Part shown: positions 10,030-21,600 of the stretch, in pieces
How the letters are laid out: every line of letters starts with the position of its first letter
Position numbering within the stretch: position 1 is the first letter of the stretch
From: Synchiropus splendidus
Taxonomy: Eukaryota; Chordata; Actinopteri; Syngnathiformes; Callionymidae
Assembly: GCF_027744825.2 (NCBI RefSeq)
Contig: NC_071335.1
Span: 11,799,001-11,863,000 of the forward strand
Length of the DNA: 64,000 nucleotides
Direction of reading: 5' to 3'
Notes under the pieces: generated by a model
Told to the model about the DNA's origin: nothing
Seen by the model: the letters and a program-made list of their open reading frames with translations, nothing else
The model's database searches: none
Program-made: the position numbers and the translations under genes

Positions 10030-12440
10030 GCGAGCTTTATTCAGGACGTGGCCGTCCTGCGGTCACACCTGGGGGAGCTGATTTAAGGCTTCAAATTATT
10101 GTACATCAAGTCAGTTTATCAGAATTTCCCCCCGATCCATGGACCGTTCCCCAGCGAGGGTGGAGATCCAGTCATCATTTGGGTCTGTGGCCGTTTGTGT
10201 CAGAAACACTTGGATTGAACATTGTGGCACAGAGATGTTGCCCCTCTAGCATCTAACAGAGGATCCAGGTGTAAAGTTGTGGGCTGTGCTGCAGGTTTGA
10301 GGCACTTCCTGGAGTCAATCTACTTCTTTTCATGTGATCCCTGCGCTGGTGTGGGTTTTCTCCCACAGTGAAAGGCACTTGCTGATGACTTAAATTGGAG
10401 AGGTGTGGCGAGTGGTTGTTTGTGTTTGTGTCCAGTCCAGGATATTTTTTTTTTACAATGAAGCTTGATGATTTTAAACTGTCTTTTGGGGGGAAATAAC
10501 AAATCTATGGTGAGAACTTTGTTGTTTTTTCCTTTTCTCTTTTCTTTTTTTTCCAGCTTTTGCGGGGGGTCACTTTCGCTGGCGTGGTCTGGAATCGAAA
10601 GCTTGTGATGTAAGAGCTGCTGAGCTTGATTTGACCAGCTAAGTGACCAAACCAGTAAACCACTCTGACCTCAAATCTCTGACCTCTGCTCCTTCACGCA
10701 CTATAATGTCTGAGGGCACATGTTTTAGCCTTTCTTCAAAATCTTCTTCAAAAGAACTTTGAAACTGAAGTCCACTCCTTTCAAATGCAGCTACACATTT
10801 AATACTTCATTGAGCAGATTTTTGCTTTTTCATCTGACTTGTTCTGTCGACTGAGTTTACTTTATTTTTTTTTTCTTTTAGTTGTAGTTGTAGTAGTGCT
10901 AGTTGTCTTTTGATCAGACTAAATTGGCCATTTCAAATAAGGAAAAATAAAATTAAAAAAAGAGCTTTTAGAATATTCCTGATTCACTTTGTAAATTAGA
11001 TACTTTATTTTATTTTTCATTTGGATAATATAAGATCCTACATTCCTTCACATATTGTAACAGCCTTCTGTGATGGCTGCTTCTTGCCTTCTGAAGTCGA
11101 TGACCATGGGATTACAGGAGGGATGTTTGGGACGAAGCTGGCGCAGGTCACACAAACTCACAGGCGCAGCTGAGTGACGGAGCCCCAAAGAGGGACGGCA
11201 CACTCAGGTAAGATCTGGTGCTTTTTTTTTCAATCAAAATATACATTTTGGATGAAGACAGTGTCATCGACTTCAGCTCACCAAAGATGCAGTGACCTTC
11301 ACGTACAGTGAAGAAATGAGAAGTAATACTACAGAAATAGTAGAATAACATTTGAGTGTTTAACATAAAACACCTTGTTATTAACACCATGTTAATCATA
11401 TTGTCAGATGATTTTTCACATTTTGAAGGGGATAAATTGAGGATTATTACCAAATATGTCGATGGAAAAGGATACAGAACATTTAACTAGTCAAATCGAA
11501 TTTGACATTAATGGTATATTTTGACCCTGTAGATTATTTCCTTAACTGTAGAATGATGGGGACAAATAGTAAAAATACAGTCTACATGATAGTGAGAGGA
11601 CAAAGTAAACAACAGGAATTTATTGAGAATTATTATGGTTTCATTTTTATTTTACCTTCACCTGAGACGCACATGAAATTTGAGTTCAAGTTCAAGTCAT
11701 AGGTGATTACTGAAAATATTAAGAGATTTTTTTGTAAGTTAGATGAGCACAAGTTGTCAGGTTCTCTATCATCAAAAACTCACATTGAGTATGTCACACA
11801 AATTAAATTTGACCTGAACACTGGGGGGGTTTTGGGTTTGACAGGTGTCTTTACATTCTTATTCACCGCTTCAACTTTGAGCTGATCACTCTCAAATATA
11901 TCAGCCAACTCCCGTTCAGTAACTAGGTGAACCGAGACTCGACATGTCCCGAGGTAATCTGCTCAGCCAGAGAGTAAAAATAGTCAAAGCCGTTTGTGTA
12001 ACTCCACTGACTTAAGGGAGTGAACTTTGGCTCTGGACTTCAAGCTGCTCTTATGTCACTGTGGAGCCCGGAGGTCTCACGGGATTTAACACCTTTTCAT
12101 CACTGATCCTTCAACTCATCTGAGAAAGGGTTGACGCTTCATTGAGAGGTCGAGCGTGGCAACTGAAATGAGTCAGTTCAACAGAAAATACGTGACAAAC
12201 AGCTCATAAAAACTGAGCCGGGTGAAAAAGAAAGTCAAACGAGACACAAATGTCGCCATGTGATGAAGGTTTTAGAATATAAAAAGCACAAATCCAACAA
12301 TAGAAATTAAACCGTTATTCACTGAAAACAATACCTATGCATCACTATATTAAAATAGTTGATATGAAAACAGGAATTTACACGATCTATTAAGGGTAAC
12401 TCAAAACGTTTAACACATATTTTGGGTTAATCTCTTTCTC
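10030..12440. other. Spacer between divergent PDE6-gamma copies 2 and 3
   Basis: No coding exon is recognisable. A strong donor-like 'cactcag|gtaaga' at 11201-11212 follows 'gagggacggca' and could close a 5' UTR exon of copy 3, whose coding exon has an acceptor at 12444-12446. That pairing is speculative. The rest is AT-rich with T-runs. Confidence 0.3.
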
Positions 12441-12455
12441 CTCCAGAACATTGAA

Positions 12456-12757
12456 ATGGCAGACGCAGCCGTAGCAACACCCGCAGAGAAGAAGGCTCCT
12501 CCCAAATTCAAGCAGAGGACCACACGCACCTTCAAGAGCAAGGCCCCCAAACCAGGCCAGAAGGGGTGAGTCTCAGTCCACCATCCAATGTTTGGATGGC
12601 CATCTGCAGGGCTGAAGTGGATTTCTTTACCTGTTTCAGGTTCGGAGACGACATACCCGGCATGGAGGGTCTGGGCACAGACATCACCGTGGTCTGCCCA
12701 TGGGAGGCCTTTGGCGACATGGAGCTGAGCGATCTGGCCAAATACGGAATCGTCTAG
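12456..12757 (+). CDS. PDE6 inhibitory gamma subunit, copy 3 (pde6g/pde6h family)
   Basis: Coding exons are 12456-12565 and 12640-12757, with a 74-bp GT-AG intron in the same place and phase as in copies 1 and 2. The 75-aa product begins [16 protein letters not shown], two residues longer at the N terminus, and is otherwise the same through [25 protein letters not shown] and LAKYGIV. The intron and UTRs are unrelated to those of copies 1 and 2, so this is the older duplicate, on the opposite strand and head-to-head with copy 2. The start is the first ATG after the acceptor 'cctccag|aacattgaa'. The 3' UTR probably runs to near 13060 ('gataaaca' at about 13038). Confidence 0.93.
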
Positions 12758-13059
12758 AAGCCTTGTGTCTTCACCACCAATTCCCACTCTCATCCTTCCC
12801 TCCACTTTACCGCAGATTACATCACACGACTACACTGGACTTTGGGAGAAACTAAGCAAAAAACTATTGAAGCCCATCTTCCATCCTTCACTTGACTCAG
12901 AAGAGCAGAGGTCATGACCCCAAACCTTCTCTCCTTCTTCAGAGCTCCTTCTGTTGATGTACATTTGTAAATGAAAATTTTACTTTTTGTATAGGAGGGA
13001 TGTAAATTTAAGAATTGTGTAGGTGTGCAGAACTGTCGATAAACATTTCCCCAGATATG

Positions 13060-13760
13060 AGTGTCCTTGGAGTTATTGTCTCTACTGCCCTCAAGCGGTG
13101 ATCAGTGGATAGTGGCGGTACAGCATGATGATCATACTTTCAAACTGACTCCAAAACACAGCACTTCCGTGTTTCGTGCGTCACCGGATGTAGAAGTGCA
13201 GAGGAAAGGTCACGTCATGGGTACATTAGTCACCGACCTCCCCGAACAGTTTGTCCGCATCCCGCCACTAGATGGCGCACTCCAGTAACGTTGAGCTCTG
13301 TTGAATGGGGAGTAGTTATTTGCCATTTTACTTTCACGGGAATAGAAAAGTTGGAGGTGCGTATGGAGTTTTTGCTAATGAAATAACTTAACAATGACCT
13401 CGAACGTTCTGTCTGCGTCAAACGTCTGTCCGTCATATGCCACTGCTTCACGATCTTCGCTTTACTTGAGCCTGACATTAAGTGACATGTTTGGAGCTTG
13501 AGAATAAAAGAGACGGGAAGCTCGATCACAACAAAACATTTTATATAAAACATTTTATAAGGACATTCAATGACAAAAACAAAAGCAAAATGGCAGTCAA
13601 GGAAGGATTTCGACATGACAAAGAAGACGACCGGTCATTGAGAAACTGTAGCAACTATGACTTGACCACATAGTTTACTATAATACAGAGGCGATAGAAC
13701 CAAAATGAGGAAAATAAAGCTGCCACATGACTCATGAGGCAGCCAACGTTCTTATTTTGG
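13060..13760. other. Intergenic stretch between convergent PDE6-gamma copy 3 and rbfox2
   Basis: No gene is recognised. It lies between the probable 3' end of PDE6-gamma copy 3 and the candidate rbfox2 polyadenylation signal. Confidence 0.4.
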
Positions 13761-13778
13761 TCTTTTTTTTTTCTCTTC

Positions 13779-13784
13779 TTTATT
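13779..13784 (-). terminator. Candidate poly(A) signal of rbfox2
   Basis: AATAAA on the minus strand lies about 1.87 kb past the rbfox2 stop, in an A-rich context on that strand. If used, it gives a 3' UTR of about 1.9 kb that includes the (AAT)n array at 14119-14153 and a UGCAUG motif near 14443. Alternative signals cannot be excluded. Confidence 0.35.
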
Positions 13785-14118
13785 TTTTTTTTTGTTGCCA
13801 AAACAGCCCTGTGCTCTTCTTTGTGTCGACAGCTAGCTGCCTATCATTTTCATGCAGCCAAGAGGTAAGGAATCATGAAAATGCTTTCCAAGTCAAATAT
13901 GAAAACATACAAGATTCATGCAAAAACAATTTCACTTGAGAAGCATCACTCATGCTTGTTTGTCCATGCCAACTGTCGTTCCACATCTGTATTTTTAACC
14001 AAAAATGTGCTGAAAATAGTTAGCATCTTTGGCTAGTTTTTTTTTTTTTTTTTTTAATCTCTGTCCTGAACATGTTCTACATTATTATCTTTTGGAGAAA
14101 ATGAGCAAGACGTTTACT

Positions 14119-14119
14119 A

Positions 14120-14153
<34 letters not shown>
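14119..14153. repeat. (AAT)n microsatellite
   Basis: About eleven uninterrupted AAT units in the presumed rbfox2 3' UTR. A T-run of about 19 lies shortly before it at 14037-14055. Confidence 0.95.
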
Positions 14154-14155
<2 letters not shown>

Positions 14156-15651
14156 CCTGCGGGCGAACAGGCCAGTTTCTTCACACCACTGAGATCAAAT
14201 TCTCCTCCGAGACATTCCCTGTCACCAAGTCTGAATATTGACCTCAATGTGAGTGACAACACTTTTGATACATTGAAATGTAAGGAGCTGAATAGTCATG
14301 GGAACAACGTAACATGATCATTTTGAGAGTTGCCGTGTTTCTTCAAGTGTGATAAGAGTGTCATGCTAGCAGATCCCCCAAAAATAACAACAAAAACATC
14401 TGGATTGAAGAATCGACGGAGAGGACAAAAGTCTGGTAGTGTTGCATGCATACCAACAGAGGTATGATTCCGGCTCAACAAACTAACTGTCGTTTAAAAA
14501 CAAACCTAATTTTCACCGTATCAGAAGAAACAACACTTACAGATATATATTTATATTTAAAAATAACCCAGTAAATAAAAAGACAGCAATATGATTATCA
14601 AGAATTATGAAAATGTACTGTAAATATATTTATACACGAAAAATGTGCTTTCTACAAATCTTTGGAACAAAAACAAAAAGCCACGTTTGGACTACAACGG
14701 TAACAAAACAGGATCGGGTGTTTTGCATTTAAATATTTGACTATTTACTCGGTGATAGAATCTCTCTTGCTCGGTAATTGCTGCTAGCAACATTTCAGAC
14801 ACAACTTATTTCTCAGGAAGACTCATTCAGTGTTGGATTAACACAACTAAAAAAAACAGAAGGAGAGGGAAGGAATACTTGATAATAAATACGGACCAAA
14901 AGAGGGGCTCAGGGTGATGCAGCTAACGTCAGAGGAGGGTGTAGTGTTCTGCAGAGGTGAGACTATATTGTCGCAGTGAATCATCTCGGTTTCGCACCAT
15001 GGACCATGATGGAAACTACAAACCTGCTGCTTGATGAAGTCAAATAAAAACCATCATAATTACAGCGATAATTTGGTAAAGTTTTGTCTAAACTAATTTT
15101 TTTTGCATATTATAACAATTTAAGTTTAAAGGTTTTACCATTTCCACAGAAGAACGGAGGGACGGTCCGGCTGTCCTTCCCTCCCTCCTCATTCTTTCCA
15201 ATGCCTCTGTGCGTCAAAAACTGTCCGCCATTTTCACTGAGCTCGCGAGTGGAAGTTGTCATCCACTTGTTAGTAACTCTTCACCTTCGTCCTTAAACCT
15301 CGAGGAAGTGGCAGGCACAACATACAGAGCCATATGCATCTCCACAGTCCAGCTTCATAACAGCCTTTGGAAGAACAACTGGTTTCAATCCCCCAGTTTT
15401 GTGCTGCTGAGGGAAGGAGAGGGGGAACTATAGTACAGCCGTGCAATAGGGGAGGTGGCCATCCAAGTCTTTTCTCTAATGTTATGCACCACCTGTCAGT
15501 CTTCAAACCAGCCTTTATCTATTTCTGTAGAAGCGTATAGAAGAAAGTGATGGACCTCTGTGGGATGGGATTTGAAATATCAGGTAGTTGTGGTGGGATG
15601 CAGTGCACTTTGCACGCCAGGAGGGGGAGGTCTTTTGTGGTAAATGTGCCT

Positions 15652-18600
15652 CTAGTAAGGTGCAAATCTGCTGTAGCCTCCTCTGTACAGCGTCGCCTGT
15701 GGGACAGAAACATACTGATGTAGTGAAACGCGATTAAAAACGATACAGCCAGTCAAACTCACGGCCTTGACTAGACACATGTGGCCCCCAGGTGAAGGTT
15801 GCAAATACGTGTGCAGGAGTTACTCAGTAGTGATAGTAATGATTAGAATAAAGCTTTATTTATATAGCACCTTTCAGAAGGCACTTGCACAAGTATCAAC
15901 ATGCGCAGAGACATGAAAGTGGTAGGCTAATGTCTCAAGTGTCATATCGGACGACATTATGCTCATGCAAGCATATATTGTTTCCTTGGCTAAAGGTGAA
16001 GGTGCACGTTTAGAATGTTCTCTGGCAGACAGTTGCAATTGCATCTAGGAGTCACAGCCGGACTTGCATCTGGACTTAGGCAGAACACGCAGAGACTATG
16101 AAAACGACTCACTATATGCAAGTAAAGCGCTCCCTCTACTGGCAGTCAGGTTATAAACTACATTTTGTCGACTTCAGACAGTATAGACGACAAAGGCGGC
16201 AGAAACGAATTTGGATCCATTTCCCGTTACTTCACAATACCACTGTCATGTAAAACAGTGCTGTTCCTATGACGGCTGGAGTGAATTTATGAATTAACTG
16301 GGCTTGGAAACACATCTGGGTGGTGCTCAGTATAACACAATAACATGATGCCTACCACACAATAACATGACAGTGTTTTGCCCTGCTGGCAGCTGTGAGC
16401 CTGATGTGACACGAGAGTGATCTCATTCACTAAACTGTCGAAATCAGAGTTAGATATTGAGCTTTAACATTCAATAAATGGCGACATTATAATGTCTCGG
16501 ATTCTTCTGACTCTATCCATGTTGGCAAGGCCTTTTCCACAAGAATATCGATTCCCTTTAGAAGATCATCCGTGAACATGTTGGACTCACCATGGCTCCA
16601 ACACCGTAAGCTGCGGGGGCGAGCGCAGCGTGGTAGGGGTCTGCGGTGTAAACTCGTCCATAACTGCGGACAGAAAAAAAAAAAAACAGGTGTATGCTTC
16701 ATGCTCTTCTGGCAGGTCAATGAAGATAATCCAGAGTGGCAGGTGCAACGCCCCCTGGTGTCTCTCACCTGTCACTGTATGCTGCGGCTGCTGCTGCTGC
16801 AGGAGTGGCTACTGCAGCCGGCTGGGCGTACCGATACGCTGCATAGCCGCCCTGTTAGAGGGTGAGCAAGGGGAGGGAGAGGGGGGGGGGAGACAGACGA
16901 AGCAATTAAGAAAGGAGGATGGGAGTGAGAATTGACTAGCTTCCACGTTAATGAGACTAAGAGTGAATCTAGAGGGTTACAGTGTCAGAAAACTGCTGAG
17001 AAGAGAGCGGAATGTTAACAAGCAGGCTGTCAGTACAACTCTCTAATCTGGTGCAGAACAGCATTCACAAGGATGTAGCTCAGGCTCCGTGAGAGTCTCT
17101 GCCTCCATGAGCAACCCGGGGAAACACAAGGTGGTGTTCAAGATGTCTCCTGCTGTGGGTTAGACATGGAGGAAGAGAGGCTTTGAATCCATAACAGTGC
17201 CCCCAGCCCCAAAACACACGAGAGGACAGGGTGGGGTGATGCATCATTATTTTGGTTGAGCTAATGGACAAGACATTCAAATACTACCAGTTCAAGGAGG
17301 CAGTCAGAACACACACACACACACCCAAACACACACACATACACACGTGGCCAGGTACCAGTCAGATACAGCATGCTTGGTCAAACTCTGAATGCACAGT
17401 GTATTAAGCCAAACATCCCCATCAAAAACATACACATCTGCATTCTACCCTACATGATCAGTCAAGTCCCCCGCATTCGGGACCACACAGTTGCTGCTGG
17501 GAGGAGGAGGCTGGGGGAAGAAGAGATGAAGGAGGAGGAGGGAGAGAGTGGCACTTACTGAGCTTTAAACGCAGCAGTTCTGTGTGTTTCTTTTCTCGTG
17601 CTACTGTATGTTTATATTAGTAATCGCCACAATGATCTTCATATTTGTCTCATATATCTACATATTTTCACTACATTCTCCACACAGGTAACTGCCTGTT
17701 TTTACAAAGACAGTGCACCTAACATATACAATAACATTTTTAAGTAACAATTTTGTAATTATTTGTCAAATATGTTCATTTCTATACAGCATAATATCTA
17801 CAAAAATATTTATATACTACTCTGTTTAAACTATAACTGACTATTGTCTCAACAAGAACGTTGAATCTAATCCAGGTACTATGAATTTAACTTTCGATCT
17901 ACCAACATTAGGGCACTATAGAACTCTAAATTACGTGAATGACTATTGTCATTGTTTCAGGACTTGATTATACCCTGAGAGCATGCAGTCCTCTGTGCTC
18001 AGCTGATAACTGTGCTCAGCTACTTGCTGTGAGAGAGGGTGGGCAGAAAGAGAAAGGAGGGTAGAAGAGGTAGTCACAGGAAGGGAAGGAGTCAGCCTTG
18101 TCAGTATGTCCGCATGCTGACACTGATTGAGTTAGCATGCCACAAGTGAAACACAAATAGGGAGATTCCTGGAAGGGGTCAGAATTCACTATGGGTTTTT
18201 TTTTGACCAGATCCCTCTCTTTATATGCATTTAAAAACAACTCAACTCTAATGACCTTTATTCCTTTGCTTTCAGATCTAAAGCTTCTGGAAGGTCATAT
18301 AGTTAAGCCCCCCTAACCCCTCAAACAAAAAAAAAAGCCTTTTGGCACAAAAACTTCTCTGCAGATGCGCTGACTTTTGCAGTCAGCAGCTTTTAAAGCT
18401 CAGCTGACTTCCAGAAAAGAACTCCAAATGAAGTCACAAGGTGTTCCAAAGTGTCCCTGGGCCGAGGAAGAACCTAATAGTTTAGTGTCATTTTGCACGT
18501 GTGACATAATGAGGACAAGACAGAAACATAAATGAATATTCCTAAGACGAGGATGAGGATGATTCTGCCCTCTGGCAATAACATACGCATGTATATATGT

Positions 18601-21600
18601 ACAGCTCACCTATTCGCATCATATATAATGCAATGCCTTTTCAGTTCCCAGCTCAATCACTCTCATAAAAAATATAAAAATATTTTCTTCCCCTTCCGTA
18701 ACTCCGCCCTTGTCAGAATCCAGTGAGTTAGTAGAAGAAGACAGAAGAGCATTTCAATCTGAGATGGTCAATAATATCTAGCAGCACGCAGTCATTGGAG
18801 ACGAAGAGGATGCACACTGGCTCTCACAGAGAGTGTCAACCCTACCTGGGGCAATCTGCCACTAATGTCCTGAAACACTAGTCTACAGAGAGAACAGAAA
18901 CAGCTATTGTCAACCCGGTCACACACACACACACACTCTCTCTCACGTACTGTCATTATCACTTTGGTACAAATGGACGAACCCAGGAGGAGTCTGCTCA
19001 TGAATGAAAACATTATGCCATTAACCGCTGGTCATAGATTCATTTATATTTAGTAAAGCGTGACCCAATGAAACACCCAGGAACAGACGCCTCTCTGGGT
19101 TGACTTCATGCCGTTCCACTCTTTTAACACTCTCCAGGCAAGAAGGGGAAACGTAGGAGGATATGAGACAGAGGAGGAGGGATATGTATACTTACATAGA
19201 GGTCCGCAGCACTGTAAAACCCATCCTGATAGGCCATCACACTGAGAGAGAAAGAGATAGAATGGAAGGAGGAGAAAGAAGTGGTAGTAAAACACACGCA
19301 CCACCAAGTGGGCATTTGAGAAGAGTGAGATGAAGGAATGGTGCCAGACGAGAAAGAGAGAAGAGAAAACAGTGCGATTATTACACACCGTGCAAACATG
19401 CATGAACACATAGTACCACCTCGCAGCATACAAAACAATAAACTACCACTCACTTCATGCAAGCTACTTCAAACATGCAACTCAACACTCCGAACAGAGT
19501 TTATTTCGTTTTAGTTCACAAGACGCGTGAGAGGGTTTTACCCAGGATATGTGGGGATGGCTGCTTGTGGCACAGCTGCCCTCACTGCGCTGTAAACGGG
19601 CCGGGCGCGGCCTCGGAGGTGAGCGCCGCGGAAGGTTGCAGCCGTGGTGGCGGCTGCTGCGGCTGCTGCCGGGTAAGGAAACCCAGGAACTGCAAGGATG
19701 CAGGTTCAAACAATCAACACGATAATCTTGAAGTGGAAAAAAAATGTAATTTTAAATACACAAAGAAAGGCTTGCCAGTACTGCTACGACTTTTTTAATT
19801 TAACAGGGAACTATCCCCTTCTGTGGGATTGAAGTTGCTAATTCAAAACATATCTCAAAGGATGTTATTCTAATCACAATATCTTACTCCGTAGAAACTC
19901 CACCAATAAGCCTGTCTGACAATATGCTTTTGTGTTTTGAGATTTCATTACCTGTTGTCATACCTGTGTAGAGCTCAGGGCTGTACATGGCTCCCACCAT
20001 GGGGCTTAGCTTCCATCCAGCTATTGACAAAACACAGTTTCTTTTTAGTGAATTTCCACCATGAACAGTTGTTTTCGGTTCTAAAGAAGTTTGCTAGTTC
20101 ATCATCAGGTCTTGAAAAAACATTTTCTAACGGCATTACGTGGTTGTGAGCGAAATGATTTTACCGTAGGGAAGAGCGGCGAGTCCCTCTCCGTTAGCAT
20201 ACGGGGTGGTCATCTTCTTGTTGGTCATCACTCGTGCTGTGGCATTATTTACCTGGATATCACAGGAAACAGTCAGGCACGAATCTCACCAGAATACGTG
20301 TGGAAACAAAGAGCAACAGGGTGCAGTATCCAGATGAAGAAACTGGGCTACATCTATTCATTAGCTTAGCATGTTAGCCTTCGTTGACCTACATTTAAAT
20401 GTGTTTTAGCACAAGTGTTTTGTTTAATCCTTGCTACGACAGGCAATTGTACTGATGAGCCACAAAGCTACTTCAAACATGCGTTTCTTTTGGAGGAAAA
20501 AATAGACACTGAAACAAAGGTTCCCGGTGAAATAACAGGCAGTTTTACACAAAAAAAAAACAATGCAGTCATTGGCACACAGACGAAGAAACAAAACAAA
20601 CCAAATATTTCAGAATAATAGCATTCACAAAGAAATCCAAGACCATCATAATTCCTTTCTTGAAAGGAGGGAAAAGAAGGTGAATTAAAGCAGCATATCA
20701 GTTGAACACAAGCAAACACAAAAAAGGAAGACTAATCGAAGATCATACACAAAATGACACACAGCCAGTCGAGAGTGCCTCACATCACCGGAGGTGAGCA
20801 GAACTAGCCAATCAGCAAGCATCAGATGCAGCAAGAGAGCAATCAAATAAGGTTGGCAGCCCTCCCAGTCAAATACACGTCATACAGAAAAAGAGGAGAC
20901 GGGGGCGGGGAGGGGGGAGAGAGAACGACAGAGAAATGACAGAGATATGGGGGGATGCTGAAAGAGGAGCCAGTCCGGATGAGGAGACACGGAACACATA
21001 TATGATGTGGAGAGGAGACAGACAGGGAGAGTGAACAATCCATCCATCCAAATGTGCAGATCTGCCAATGAACACACGGAAAACAGCGTATTCGGGTACC
21101 TACTTTAGATCACGCGGAACATGAGCAACAATGGAGAAATGAAAAGTGACGATAGATTTGAATAGAGAGAGGTAATTCAGTCCGGATGACGTCAGGCAGG
21201 ATTGGAGGAGTTAGCTAATGTTTCTACTAAGATACTGTCCATTACGTAAAAAAAAATAAATAAATAAAATCAGATCAAACACCAGCGAGCCATTAAAGCA
21301 CAGCCACCAACACACACCAACCAAAACCAGACTGGTCGGAAAATAAGACAGAGAAACAACTCAAGGGAAATAAATGGAGGGATGTGTTTTGATGTATTTA
21401 TCAGCTACTCCGTTCAGTGCCACCGGCACGACAGTCTACAGTGAGAACGCGCCTCTTGTTCCACCTATCCTAGTTCATGGTTCAGAAGGGATGATCAGAA
21501 ACGACAGTAGATAAACAGAGCTATCGTCCTCTCTCCAGTTTGCCTAATAGAGCACACATGCTTTGACATGCCGTCCCACTAGGTGCAAAAATGCAACTAC

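Noticed and set aside
18846..18882. 37-nt exon-like block in an rbfox2 intron (ctgtag ... gtaggg)
   Set aside because: In phase after ADLY it gives an immediate TAG, and the acceptor has a poor pyrimidine tract. A poison exon is possible but unsupported.
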